Below, piece after piece: positions 1 to 12,527 of a DNA stretch of 64,000 nt. This DNA is from Kingdonia uniflora (lineage: Eukaryota > Streptophyta > Magnoliopsida > Ranunculales > Circaeasteraceae): positions 434,001 to 498,000 of the forward strand of contig JACGCM010002331.1 of NCBI GenBank assembly GCA_014058105.1, in the 5' to 3' direction. A model generated the notes under the pieces. The model was not told where the DNA came from and did no database searches. It saw only the letters and a list, made by a program, of their open reading frames with translations. Each line of letters opens with the position of its first letter. The first letter of the stretch is position 1. A program made the position numbers and the translations under genes.

Positions 1-3000
1 AGTTCGGCTTTTTCAGACGCTCGCGCATATGATAGATTTTAGCATTTTGCTTCTTTAAGAGATCAGTATTATTTGTTGCCACCGACTGATGGGACAACAG
101 ATCGCTCTTTTGCTTTTCAATCGTACTCAACAGATCCAGAACATGTTGATTCACAGACATGGTCTCTAACTTTTTCTTCTTCAGAGATTCTTTCCACAGT
201 GCGGCTTAATTATTAGTAGTTAATATCTTTGCATCCGTACATAACAACTCTACAGTCACTGCATTTAGCCGACTCTGCAGTTCCAACATATCAGATTCCT
301 GCTTCAAATTTGACAAAATCGTATTTTCAGCTACCAACAAACATTGCTGTAACTTTGCAGACAGTTCCTTATTTGATGCGGATAAGACAGCCAGTTCGTC
401 CTGTTCATTATCTTCAGCCTAGAAGAACAAATTACAAATGACAATACATCTATTAACAGATATTCATTCGAACAAGATATATCATTCAACAACACTTATT
501 GCAACATCAAGCCATGATACATGAATCAACTAAATTATGCAGAGTACAATCATATGCCACAATTTAGTTGGTTTATGATTGAACCCTACTACTACTCGCA
601 TCTACTTGCAAAGGTTCATTGAAAATTACGACCTCTTACGGACGGGTCTTATATCGCGTGTGAGGTAATAGATCTTCGACCTCCACCTCCTCAGACTCTT
701 CAGCTCGCATTTTTGAGGTTGAAGTTCTTCCACCCTCATTTCCCCTTGCAAACCACATATTTTTAACCTTATTATTCTCTACTTCTACATTTTTACCATA
801 GCTTGAGATATAACGTCTAAATTCATTTTCTACTCTCTCGAGCTCGCCCCCATAAAACGCGATCACATCGGCTATCTGACGTTCGTGATCCATGTTGATA
901 GCACATTTTCCCCACTTTGGAGTAATTTTCTTCTTCAAACACGATTAGGACACTTGCAGACATTTCTGCACATCTAGTAAACGCGTTTCTAACAATGTCA
1001 CTCATCTCTCTAAACTATGCAATAACTTGTTACACTCCCCCTTTTCCCTCTCCAGACATGCATTAAGATCGTTGCATCGCTCCAGTTTGTCACAAGCTTG
1101 CCTCAGATAGATTTCTAATTGTGCCTGTATTTTTCTATCTTCCTTTTTTATGTTGAAGAAAAGGATCCTCATTGCTCTTTGCCCCTACAAAAGTCAAGCT
1201 CATCAGGCAATGAACCTACACCACCCCATATGATGGATACTCCAGCCTGAGCTGAGCATCTTTGCGCCTCTATACTATGGCGATTACGTGCTTCTTGGGC
1301 TAAGAATTTTACCCGAGCTGGGTCTGGCACTATGCCTCTCTCAGCTAACAGTTCTAAATAGGCCTCCTTCATTCCCCGCTCACTATCAACTTTGGCCTCA
1401 AAATAGAGTGTCAAAGACAATAATGACCTTTGACACTCTAACTTATCACTCTCATCCTCGAGTCGCTTATCCTTAAGGGATTTTTGGAGTAAAGCGAACC
1501 TATCGCCTTCTTTTCGTAAAACCTCATCCCTCTCAATTTTTATCTTTCCATATCTATATTGAAGCTAGAATAACTCCTTAAAGGTGTTATCAAAATTTGA
1601 CTTATGAAGACGCCTCTCATATTCAAGTTTATTGTGTACCTGTTGAGTACGATTGATGGAATTGCTCGCTCGACTCAAGGTCTTCTCCATCTCGATCACT
1701 TTCCCCCTCAAATGAACTACCTCCTACATACACATTATACTTTCACCAGATACTGGATCGAATCAGAGTATCTAGGCGGATTGGATCGCGCTTAGCCAAA
1801 TCCAACGCCTCCTGCTCCACGGCTTCGAGGTTGACCCTCTTTGAAGAAGCTCGGATATCTTTATCTGATTCTTTTTTATGCTTCTTCAGGGGAGGAGCCA
1901 TATTTAAATCAGCATCTATCCCCTCAGTCCCCACCGGCAGTATCTACACAGGAGCTGTTTGTTTAGAAGGTGGTACCATCTTTTTTGCTCCAGGTCGCTG
2001 AACTAAGGAGCTCGAAGTACCCACAACACAGGCAGGAATCTCCATGACATCAACATAAGCAGAGCCTGAAGTAGCCATAGCTCGATTATGATGAGCTCGC
2101 TGCATTTTTTCAACTGCAGAGTTTAGCCTCTTCTCTCTATGAATACCTAGTTCTCCAAGAACTTTGTTCAGTTCGTTTCCTTATCGACTAACGACGTCGA
2201 ACAAACTCGATGTATCAGCAACAACTTTTGGATTAGGCTCTGCCAAAGCATAAACAAACTATGTTAGCAGCTCACAATAAGTTAAAAGACAAACTACAGG
2301 CAGAATGAAGACACTTACCCTCATTAAAATTCTTATATATCTGCTTGAGCTCCGGTTCCCCAGGCACTTGCATACAATTACCCCGCATCATCACAAGATG
2401 GTCACGCCAGGGTCTCCCAGAGGATTCAAAATCAAAGATTTTGGCCTCGCCGAATCACTAAGCAAATATCTTCTCTTTCGATCTTTCACATATTTAAACA
2501 TATAGTATTTCAAGACATCGTCCGCAACGAACTGTCTCGCAATACCGCCATCTTTCCACTTCTGATTAAGGGCTTCACAGACCCTCATCATCTCAAAGAC
2601 ATTACCATTTAATTGACCAGGGAAACTCTTTAAAGCATTCATTACCCCCTTTTGGAAAAAGGTTAGGGGAATATTCAACCCATATACGACCTGGTTCAAA
2701 TAATAGAGGAATCCTTCCTTTACGTCCTCTGTGCCAGTTGCATTATAATAAGCGATATCTATATCATTTCCTATATCCATACTTTTCTTCCACTGATCCA
2801 GAGAAAGTACCTAATAATGCTCTATATTTCCACCCAGTCTCACCAGAGTTCTAAACCACAACCCTGCATTCATCACATAATGCCCTCATTCTCCGTCTAA
2901 ACTCTTTTTATACTGTAAAAATTTCTTCCCTACGTCTACGTTCTCAGGATACTTAAAAAATTGCCCAGTTTCATTCCCCGCATGCAATCCCACATCCCTC

Positions 3001-4939
3001 CCAGAAGAAACAACTGGATTATCAGCAGTTATAATACCAATTACCTCTGAATCATCCATAATCCTATAAGACGATGATGATTCCTCACTACTGGTAGATA
3101 CAACAAATTTACTACTGGGTTTCAGGTTTTCTGAGCGCATCTACCACAAATACTGGAAAAATATGTTCAGAGCTTTTTAATCAAACAGGCCTCCCCCCTC
3201 AGCCGTACCCAACACGTTATTAATCTACCCAGAAGTTTCAAACATGCAAACTACCAGTTCCAAGAAACTAATACAATAGCAGAAAATATGGAAGCAGAGA
3301 TACTAACTTTTAATAGAAGAGCAACAGTTGCCAACTCCGGTCATCGCTCGCATCTCAGACGACAAAAATTTGTTATTCTTAGCAAGATCACACAATACTG
3401 GAGGACTGCGTTCAAAATTCAAAGATTTTCTCTCTCTAGAAATGCTTCCTCCTCTGTCTGCAACTGATTGTGGCTTAAGAGATGACGGAAGAAAAACTTT
3501 TATATTATCCCTCAGTTTCTGAAACGACGGCTCCTCGGGATACATGTCCACATCATCTCTCCTAGCAGGCACATCTTTTTGTTTGCCCTCATAACGATTT
3601 TTGGAGTAATGTGTTCTACTATCACCTCTGTCTCTCTCCTCTGCCATTATTAAGGACTCACTGCCCAATAAGATTTATACAGATCTTACAGTACGATTAC
3701 TTGTAGCAACAACCTTCTACGGCGGTACAATCCTGCTATACTTTTTATAGCATGGTTAAAGTTCAAAAACCTAAGAACAACTATTGCAGCTGTCACTTAC
3801 CTCAATTTCGATCTGACAGAAGCAGAAAATCGGCAATAAATCATGCTTCAGTCAAAAATTATCATAGTTACAGAAAGTAACGGCAAGATGACCTCAACAC
3901 AAATAAATCATTTTATTATGACCAATCATCTGACCTTACATATAATGACAGAACGGATAATTCTCTGCACCACACGGAATGATTTCTCTATCGACAGCTC
4001 ACACATCCTTTTTAGCAAATTAATCCAGCACGATTTATCGAACTAGTTAGAGGCTCCGACTAAGTTCCACCGATGGTAACAAGCATTCAAGTTGACTATG
4101 ATGATACTCTCACAACAAGGCCACAAATACATAACATGATCTACACCGTTCAACTCAACAATATTTCGATCTACATATTTTTGTCCTAAGTCATTCTTGA
4201 CTAGTTTGATACCAAGTTCATTCAAGCAGTTTTCAAACACTTACAAGACAAGATTAGAAAGTTTAAATTTATTATTCTAGAAAAACAATTTACAAGGACG
4301 AATACTTCAGACAGTTCGAAAATCAAGATTACAAGTTCTACAAACAAATCGTTTCTTTTACAAAGAATATCCTAAGTTGCAGATGACAGTACAACACTTG
4401 AGAAGAAACAATGGCGGGCCCAACAGAAAAACTCAAAGCCCAAGAAGAGGAACTGAAGGGAGGTAGAGGATAAAGTTAATCCCACCCCTCTTCAATAACC
4501 CCCACCTTCACTGCCGACGAAGGACCTCCTCCACCATTACAATACCCAATCTTTTGCAGGGTATCGACAGTCCTTAACCGAGGACACCCCGGCCTTCTTA
4601 TCCTTCGCCGCCACCGCATCTTCTACAAGCATCCGAAGATAGGACCGACAGTGAGCAGCAAACAAAACCATATAATAGATGTGCCACATTTGATGATAAT
4701 CATCCTCTGCCTCCTCTACTTCTTCCCACGACATACCATAAAAAGTTGGAGGGACAAGGACTGGAGTTGGCAGAGAAAGACTTTGGTTCCCAAAATAGCG
4801 GGTTTATAGAATCATCATCTTCTTTTGAACTTTCTCCTCGTACGCCTAACGATGAGTAGTCACCATCGGTACTACTTAAAAAAATCCAGGCGACTGACAG
4901 GTTCAACCAGGATGAACAATAATAACAACTATTCACCAA
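1..4939 (-). pseudogene. decayed antisense reading frame of the left Tat element
   Basis: Minus-strand coding pieces run through this stretch in order from about 4939 down to the window start: 4537-4939 (acidic, Ser-rich), 3303-3668 (charged, with PEEPSFQKLRD), 2886-3140 (Ser-rich, SSSSYRIMDDSEV), 2391-2780, 1743-1934 (basic, LKKHKKES), 1169-1420 and 636-1005 (helical, charged). Stops and frameshifts separate them. The lower pieces are rich in Glu, Lys, Arg and Leu and look coiled-coil forming. No enzyme motif was found. It is the counterpart of the antisense frame at 53405-54620 in the intact Tat element. The function of this accessory frame in Tat elements is not known to me; the assignment rests on position and orientation. 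Confidence 0.55.
2391..2780 (-). pseudogene. best-preserved block of the Tat antisense frame
   Basis: An uninterrupted 129-codon minus-strand frame, the longest in the left Tat element. It reads as a globular, helix-rich segment (LPLTFF-like NIPLTFFQKGVMNALKS, then NGNVFEMMRVCEALNQKW, then ADDVLKYYMFKYVKDRK) and ends GDPGVTIL. The style matches the conserved N-terminal part of antisense proteins often annotated in plant genomes as hypothetical retrotransposon-linked proteins. No catalytic motif is visible. It is flanked by degraded pieces in the same orientation, so it should be read as part of one longer dead gene rather than a gene of its own. Confidence 0.5.
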
Positions 4940-5371
4940 TTTTTATAGTCACAGCAGTTAATTCCATGCCACCACTTTCAATACAGTCTTTAACACAAAC
5001 ACACATCTCAAGCATCATTTTTGGGGACCCAACAGTCAAAAAAAATATTCCCTTAGATACCTAGGAGGCCATCAATGCAACATTAAAAATGACTGGACTT
5101 CTCAACCAACACCACTCGCTAGACACGTTTCTCCTGCTATTGGCTGAGAGGAAGCAGTTGTGAGGGCTTATTTCTAATCCTCATACTGAGTCCAATATTC
5201 GAGCTCATATAGGTTGAAGTTAACACACGGGTAACTAACCAAGGGCTGAAGGCAAGCAGTTCACATTACAGACTTCCTCATCTATAGTTTGGGAAGGTCG
5301 AAGCATCCAATAAACATCGCACTACAGAAAATACTTAGATATCTATCAACAGTTCGAATAAATGCAAACAC

Positions 5372-5937
5372 TGTTGGAGATCGTACCTTCATCACAGTTC
5401 AGAAATATCAAAACATCTTATGACTTCGCGCTACAAAAGATACCCCTTACTTATTAACAGGTCGTATGCACGCGAACATCATAAGAGGTCATATCTTCCC
5501 AACGATCTAAAGTTACAGCTAAAGAATATATCCGTTACAGGTCAACAAATATCAAGACGTTACAGAGGACCATTATAAAGACTCATCAAAACCTGATATT
5601 GTAATGTTTCTCATCAATGTAACCAACAGTCGTATTATAAGACCTATAAAAGGATACCTGGAGATCAGGATCCGGGATGGCTATTATCACCTACAGAACT
5701 CTGTGAGAAGGTCATCCTTACCAAAACTTAGATATTCTGCCTCTTTCTTTCTTTGTAATAGCTAGTATCTAAATAAAGACCATACTTTCATAAATCCTCA
5801 GGAGAGATCGTGGTTTTTTACCCATTCAAGAGTTTTCCACGCTAAAACTCGTGTCTATAGCTTTTTTCCCAACCGAAGTTCTACATTTCAAAGGTGTAAG
5901 ACACTGTTTTCGGTCTCTACGAAAATAGGCTATTGCA
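5372..5937 (+). repeat. 3' LTR of the left Tat element
   Basis: Starts TGTTGGAGATC and ends GGCTATTGCA (TG...CA). A TATA-like CTATAAAAGG lies about 270 bp in, the same offset as CTATATAAAGG in the 3' LTR at 56325-56935. The U5-side block with TTTTTTACCCATTCAAGAG and TTTTCCACGCTAAAA is also shared with that LTR. The start was chosen from this alignment; no clear purine tract precedes it, so the left edge could be wrong by tens of bases. Confidence 0.65.
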
Positions 5938-6189
5938 GAGACTTACAAATTTATCATCTCATGTTTTTAGGAGATAAAATCTCTTAAAAATCTAATATAA
6001 TAGAAACCTAATAATACCAAAATGTGAAAACGTGAAGAATGTGGGAAAATACTATTGGATAGTACGAAAATAAGATCAAAACAATATATCTAACATGATT
6101 ATGATCACTAAAAATCACTAAAGTGGAAAAATCACATAATATTTATCCTTGGGCAAAAAAACATAAAGTAAAAACCAAGGATTTCATGC

Positions 6190-6575
6190 ATATTATCGAG
6201 TATAACGATCACAAATTAATAGATCTACAATCATACAAGACTAAGCATGAACAATTACACATAATAGTGATCAAGGAAAATTAATCTAACTAAACATCCA
6301 TAAATAAACAAAACTATACATGGTAGAGAAAACAAGAGGATTAAAACTCTCCATATTTTGCAGAAACATCAACATATCATACTAAATAGTGATCAAAACA
6401 AGAGATCTAATTATTAACCAAGCATAATATGTTACTGCACTAGCTAGTTTTGGTAGAAAAATTAGAGAACTAAGAACTCCCAAAATTGGGTAGAGATTAT
6501 CAATCATGCAATATAGCGATCAAAACTTAGAAATCTAACTGACAAAATAGTGATCAAACAAGTAGATCTAACTAA
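6190..6575. repeat. diverged short repeats with ATAGTGATCAAA and AGATCTAACTA
   Basis: Five or more degenerate copies of a 30-80 bp unit pairing an (A)TAGTGATCA core with a following AGATCTAAYTA block occur between about 6200 and 6575. No coding frame is seen. It lies internal to the LTR-like end at 6737-6958 and may be leader sequence of that element. Confidence 0.4.
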
Positions 6576-6736
6576 GACATGCATACAAAGATGATATAGT
6601 AAATCTAAAAAATTAGGGTTTCTAGTTCATACCTTAAATCCAAGCTATGAATTAAAAGGACGTTAATTTCCAAGCAAGATCTACAACGAAGGATCGAAAG
6701 CTCGTCGTTGGAGACATGATGCTGATAACTAGTTAC

Positions 6737-6958
6737 AAACCAAATATATATAGGCAAAAGCTATAGAAGATATATGGAGAGAATAACAAACTTTATTTAA
6801 GTAATGATTCATTATTATGCATAGAGAGGTCTCTTATATAGGAAAGACCTCCTAAGTTCAATCTCTCTCTCTTAGCCAAAACCCTAGGGTGTAAACCCCA
6901 TGTCGGTGTCGTACGGGTGGCGCCCCGTGGTAGCCCAAACTCCTTACGGGTCACTACA
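6737..6958 (-). repeat. LTR-like terminal segment, minus orientation
   Basis: Read on the minus strand it begins TGTAGTGACCCG at 6958, carries a TATA-like CTATATAAGAG, and stops at about 6737, just before TTATCAGCATCATG, which resembles primer-binding sequence used by some plant copia elements. If so, the element body extends leftward from 6737. No matching second LTR was found in the window, and the inner boundary lacks a CA end, so this may be a truncated element. Confidence 0.4.
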
Positions 6959-8289
6959 CGAAAATTGTTAAAATTCCACGGTCTATTTTAGAGATTGCCA
7001 TAAATTCGATCCATGGTATATTTGGAACAAACATATGCTTATGTATCCATGGTAATTCTAGTTTGATAGACTGTAACTCAAGACAATTCTATAACAAGGC
7101 CACAATTAACTTTTACATGCACTCTTCATCAAAATAAACGATTTTAGGAACTTCAATTTATTTCCAAATGATTTTGAAACCCAGCGTTTATCAAATTATG
7201 AGGATTTTCTGCTTTCCCAGTTGCTTATTGTTCTACTCGATCTGCAAGTAAATCTCATAGTTCCCCTTCAGATGAATTGTTTCTTAGTTAGAGGTACGTT
7301 TTCTTGCCCTAATTTTTCTTAATCGACGGTTTGGATTAAAATTTGAGGTTTTGATCAAAATTTTAGCTAATTATTAGGTTGGGGGTGATTTTGCTCACAT
7401 TGATTCAAAATACACTATACATTTGTGGTTTAAATCAACTTGATTTTGATTTTTGGTTATTTTTAAGTCATTTGGTAATCTGGGGTTGCCTAGATTGATT
7501 TTCAAGATATTGGGTTTCTGTAATTTTTAGATTCTAGGGTTTAATATGAAAACCCCAACTTTAATGTTTCAATTTTGGATCGCAACATCGCATTAGTTTT
7601 TATTTATTTATCATAATGGATCATCCAATAAGAGTGTTCTTTTTGAAATTTGCGTATCTGTGTATCTAATTTAACGAGTAAACAATCGTTATTAGGCTAA
7701 TGTTTATGGGTGATTGAATGCTTGATGTCACAGACTTTGTCAGGGAGTTAATGGCTTCAAGTTGCTTCAGTTTTCTTCTTAAGCAACTTAAGCCTTGAAG
7801 TTGGTGACCAAGCACGGTTTTTCATATTATTAAGAGTTGTTCGAGAAGATCGAGTAATGTGTTCAGGTCCCACCTACTATTGAGAAATGCAACTTGTTGT
7901 CAAAGAAGTTGTTATATGCTCGTCTTGCCAGGTTTATCTCTCTCTATGATCACTGCAGATTATATTTATAGCAGCAATCTATGTTTGTATTCAGGTTTTT
8001 GGTATCTGTTTGCGTTTTGTCATTAAATTCTGGAATTTTTTTTGCTAGGGGCAGTGATTTGCTTCATGGTTTCTGTTTTGCCTTAGCATTTTGTTTGTGT
8101 TAGGTGCAAATCATTTACAAGTGAAAAATAAATGAGTAAAATCAGAAACTTGAAGGAAAGACAAAAAGGTAAAATAAAAGACTGCTGATATTCCATTAAC
8201 GTGACAAAATAAATGACCTGCGGTTTGTTAAGACTGAGAAATGTACTCAACTCATGTAGATTGAAGTATTTATATACGCTTCTAGTAAT
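6959..8289. other. no recognisable gene; intron-like AT-rich DNA
   Basis: No long reading frame. T-rich tracts with GTACGT/TTGCAG-like splice signals around 7290-8050 look like remains of an intron-containing plant gene, with an exon-like patch near 7730-7930, but I could not recognise any product. Confidence 0.4.
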
Positions 8290-8378
8290 ATGGATCTTTC
8301 CTCAGAAGTGTTGAAGTTTATTTCCAACAAACCCTCTAGGTTTGATGGTCTCAACTTCAAGAGGTGGAAGAACAAAAT
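8290..8378 (+). repeat. inverted 89-bp copy of the copia gag start
   Basis: The plus strand from ATG at 8290 encodes MDLSSEVLKF then NKPSRFDGLNFKRWKNK. It is nearly identical in bases to the minus-strand gag start at 12527-12439 of the neighbouring copia element, with a few substitutions, and stops matching abruptly after AACAAAAT. It thus forms an inverted repeat with the other end of the same element. It lies where the 3' part and LTR of that element should be. Confidence 0.8.
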
Positions 8379-8537
8379 AAATGAGATATAGAACTCAGCC
8401 TAACATTCGCTTCAAGATATCATGCATATTTACATTTATGTACTGCGAGTTGAACTTTGGAGTGACAAGCTCCTTATTTGCATGATTCAATATCACAGTG
8501 ATTTGTTTTCCCCATTGAACCTATTTCTTGGGATTTC

Positions 8538-11459
8538 CAGTCATTTAGGTTGGGTTCCCAACACTTGTGATTCAATAACAGGCTTTAGCCCCATCCCTAA
8601 GGATGTGCTCCACACTTTGTCACGAGACAATCCTTTCGTCAAAGGATCTGCCAAGTTGTTTTCCGATCTTACAAAATCCACTGTAACAGTACTAGATGTG
8701 AGGTAACCTCTCATCGTATTGTGTTTGCGACGTATCGCTAACTTCTTACCATTAAAATAATTGCTTTGTACTCTGGCTATCGCAGCAGTACTATCTGAGT
8801 GGATCAGTATCGGTGGTATAGGCCTACTCCATAAAAGAATATAAGACAAGAGGTCTTTCAACCAACTTGCCTCCTCACTAGCTGCAGCTAGTGCTACTAA
8901 CTCAGACTCCATAGTCGACTGAGCTAGAATCGTTTGTTTCTTGGATCTCCAAGAAATCGCCCCTCCAGCTATACTAAACACGTATCCGCTGGTGGCTTTG
9001 GAATCATCCGAAAATGAGTTCCAATTTGCATCGCTAAATCCATCAAGGACCGCGGGAAACTTCTGATAGTGTAAACCCAAGTTCATGGTTTTATTCAGGT
9101 ACCGCATAACTCTATCAATAGCACCCCAGTGCGCCAAACTTGGTTTACTCGTAAATCTACATAGAACCCCTACAGCATAAGCTATATCGGGTCTAGTACA
9201 GTCCGTAGCGTAGCGAAGGCTTCCAATAATACTTGCGTATTCTTTCTGTCTAACTGCCTTTCCCAAGTTCTTTAAAAGTTTAACTTGTGGATCACAAGGA
9301 GTACACGCAGGTCTACGGTCAAAATATTTGTACTTCTTTAAGATCTTCTCAATATAATGAGATTGATCAAGAGTAATACCAGTGTCTGTGCGTGTGATCT
9401 TCATGCCTAAAATTACACTAGCCTTGCCTAGGTCCTTCATATCAAAATTATTGTTAAGCATGTTTTTGGTCTCTAAAATAATGTCAAGTGTAGAACCAAA
9501 AATAAGTAGATCCTCAACGTAAAGACATATCATAATACAACTTTTACCAGATACTTTATAATATAGACATTTATCAACAACGTTAATCTTAAAACCATTT
9601 AAAAGAAGTAATTGGTCGATTTTATCATGCCACTGTTTTGGAGCTTGCTTTAGACCGTATAAGGTCTTGTTCAGCTTGCAGACTTTGTGTTCCTCACCAG
9701 GTACTACAAAGCCTTCAGGCTGATCTATATATAATTCCTCTTCAAGCTCTCCATTTAAAAATGCGGTTTTTACATCCATTTGGTGAATTAACAAATTGTG
9801 CACGGCAGCAACGGCTAATAATACTCTAATAGTAGTCACACGAGTAACTGAGGAATATGTGTCGAAGAAATCAATGTTTTCTTTTTGCACATATCCCTTT
9901 GCTACAAGTCTTGCCTTATATTTATCTATAGTACCATCTGGTTTAAGTTTTCTCTTTAATATCCATTTACACCCAATAGAGCGACTACCAGGAGGTAAGT
10001 TAACTAAATCCCAAGTTTCATTTGTAGTAAGAGAATCCATTTCATCATCAATGGCCTCTTGCCACAAATCAGCATCACCTGAGGTTAACGCTTCTCTAAT
10101 AGAATTGGGGTCCGATTCTAAGGTATTTACAACAAAATCGTTACCAAAATCTTTTGCAATCTTTAAACGTTTACCTCTACGAAGTTCTAGGTCTGTATTA
10201 TGAAAGTCAACAGCTCTAGGAACATTTACTTGAGGTACATTAGGGGTCGAAGACGTAGAAGGTTGAGAACCCCCACTACTACTCCCACTGTCCCTCAGTA
10301 AGTAGGGAAACTTGTCCTCATAGAAATCAACATCTAGTGATTCAATTATTATATTATCCTTAATATCAAGAAGCCTATAGGCTTTACTGTTTATAGCATA
10401 ACCAATGAAAATGCATTCTAAAGCTCTACTGGCTAGTTTGGTCCGTTTAGGATCAGGTTTACGAACATAGGCTAAACAACCCCAAACCTTAAAATAGCTA
10501 ACATTAGGTTTTCTTTTTCTCCAAATTTCATAAGGTGATAATTCAGATGTGATATGAGGAATACGGTTTAAAACATGGGATACAGATAATAATGCTTCAC
10601 CCCATAAAGATTTGGGTGATCCAGAACTAAGTAAAATAGCAACTATTAGCTCAGTATACGTTCTATTTTTACGTTCAGCTTTACCGTTAGATTTTGGAGA
10701 ATAAGGAGCATTTGTTTCATGTATAATCCCTAAGGATTCATACAAGTTTTGAAATTCATGTGAATCATATTTTGTGCCTCTATCACTAGGAAATCTTTTA
10801 ATGTGTCTATCAAACTGATTTTTCACTTCGGTTACATATGTCCTAAACATATCTATAGCATCACTTTTGTGACGCATCAGATAAACTTGAGTATAGTTTG
10901 AATGATCATCTATAAAAGTTATAAAATATCTTTTACCATTTCGAGTTAATGTGCCGTCCATTTCGCATATGTCCGAGTGTACCAAATCCAAAAGTTGTGA
11001 TTCCCTTACAACACTTTTATGTGAGGTTTTAGTAATCTTAGCTTGACTACAAGATTGACATTTATTAAAATCATTTAAATCTACTTTAGGGATCATACCA
11101 AGTTTACTCATATTGTGTACTAATTTCTTATTAACATGACACAGTCTAGAGTGCCAAATATTAAAAGAAGACAATAAGTAAGCAGAAGCAGATTTATTCA
11201 TTTCAATACTCATTTTGAACATTCCATTACAATCAAAACCCTTTCCCACAAAAATCCCACCCTTAGTCAAAATGTACTGATCTGAGCCAATAGTTTGCTG
11301 AAATCCTGCCTTGTTGAGAAGATAGCCAGAAACAAGATTCTTCCTCATTTCAGGAGTGTGCATCACATCCTTCAGAGTCACTGTCCTTCCAGAGGTAAAT
11401 ACCAGTTCAACATCTCCAGTGCCTAGCACTATGGTGCAATGGGAATCCTCAAGTAGCAC
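8538..11459 (-). pseudogene. copia pol: integrase, reverse transcriptase, RNase H
   Basis: A 972-codon open stretch. Approximate residues: integrase zinc-binding H103, H108, C134, C137; integrase core D163, D226, E262; RT with MDVKTAFLNG at 561-570 and the catalytic box at 647-650; RNase H D809, E850, D888 and a normal SDANW...STMESE layout. The RT box reads YVED where copia elements have YVDD, so one metal-binding Asp is Glu. It continues in frame from the gag-protease segment upstream through the TAG at 11460-11462, and so starts internally rather than at its own ATG. It would make the enzymes for reverse transcription and insertion; with the stop and the YVED change it is very unlikely to act on its own. 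Confidence 0.9.
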
Positions 11460-11462
11460 CTT

Positions 11463-11939
11463 CTAGTCTTCAGTTTCCTTATAGGTCTTGAACCAATTGC
11501 GTTCATAACATACATGCCTAGAAGCGCCCGAATCAGCCCACCACCCGTCGGTTCCACCGACCATGTTGATCTCCGTGATCATAGCCACTAAGGGCTCTTC
11601 GGTAACGTTGGCCTGAGCAACAGGTTTTCGGTTCTGGCAGTTTCTAGATATGTGTCCAGGCTTGTTACAGTTGAAGCACACAATAGAAACTGTTCCGTTA
11701 TATGGTGGAGCTTTTTGGTTCGTTCCCTTATTAGGATTCTGGTGTCCATTTTTCTGACGGTTATTCGGATTACCACCGTTAAGACGGTTGTTCCGATTAC
11801 CGCCATTCTTAGCCTTGAAAGGTTTCCCTTTAGGTTTCAGATGGACCTTCCCTTTGGCTTGAACCAAAAGGATTTCCTCTTTCAGGTCTTGTTTTCTAGA
11901 TTCTTCTTCAACCCTAAGACGAGTAATCAAGTTCTCCAT
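11463..11939 (-). pseudogene. copia nucleocapsid and protease segment
   Basis: 158 codons in frame with the gag above and pol below. It begins with a helical, charged end of capsid ([13 protein letters not shown]), then a basic Asn/Lys/Gly-rich linker, a zinc knuckle [14 protein letters not shown] (C88, C91, H96, C101) that binds RNA, and the aspartic protease start [11 protein letters not shown] with DSG at 136-138. The true frame enters from the capsid segment through the TAG at 11982-11984 (a position where related elements have Trp) and leaves through the TAG at 11460-11462. The ATG at 11939 is internal to gag. Confidence 0.88.
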
Positions 11940-11981
11940 GGTAAGTTCCTTTGACTTGTGTCGCAGGATATTTTTATAGTC

Positions 11982-12527
11982 TTTCTAATTAGGCGGTAAT
12001 TTGTCAATCATCACGGCAACTTGAAATTGTTCATCAAGAGGTATCCCTTCGGACACGATCTCATGTGCAATTCGTTGCAACTCATGTGATTGGGAAATTA
12101 CTGGCTTATCGTCGACCATAGTGAACTTGAGATATCGGCTTACGGCAAACTTTTTAGAGTCTGCCTCTTCCGTATCATACTTCCTCTGTAATGCATCCCA
12201 AACGGCTTTCGTAGTTTCGGACTGTAGATAGTAATCGTACAGTTCGTCTGCTAGACCGTTCAAGATGAAATTACGGCATTTGAAATCAGCCTCAGTCCAG
12301 TTCGAAATTGATTCTAAGGTTTTGTCATATTCGTTTGTAATCAGGTCAGGGTCTATTGCAGGTATGGGAACAGGAGGTTCAACAGGGCATTCTTGTTCCA
12401 GAACATACACCACTTCCTTAAGTGTGAGATAGAAGAACATTTTGTTCTTCCACCTCTTGAAGTTGAGACCATCAAACCTAGAGGGTTTGTTGGAATCAAA
12501 CTTCAGCACTTCTGAGGAAAGAGCCAT
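11982..12527 (-). pseudogene. copia gag capsid segment
   Basis: 180 codons from ATG at 12527, ending at a TAG. The family pattern is clear: an N-terminal FDGLNFKRWKNKMFFYLT, a central KAVWDALQRKYDTEEA and RYLKFTMVDD, and a C-terminal DEQFQVAVMIDKLPP, the UBN2-type capsid of plant copia elements. The protein would form the virus-like particle. The stop falls right after KLPPN, and the next codons ([10 protein letters not shown]) continue the same domain, so this is a nonsense mutation and not the natural end. Confidence 0.9.

Larger units (their letters stand above)
1..5937 (+). mobile_element. 3' portion of a decayed Tat-type Ty3/gypsy retrotransposon
   Basis: The window opens inside this element, so its gag-pol and 5' LTR are not visible. 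What is seen is a long stretch whose coding traces all lie on the minus strand, followed by an LTR ending at 5937. The same order (antisense frames between pol and the 3' LTR) is seen in the complete element at 46421-56935, and the two LTRs share their downstream part (a run reading GTTTTTTACCCATTC, then TTTTCCACGCTAAAA, and a terminus of GGCTATTgCA type). Tat-lineage plant elements are known for an extra antisense reading frame in this position. Many stops and frameshifts show it is old. Inferred orientation is plus. Confidence 0.7.

Noticed and set aside
9638..10203. Plus-strand frames of 63 and 135 codons
   Set aside because: They lie opposite the copia pol frame, which has all the family motifs; these are shadows.
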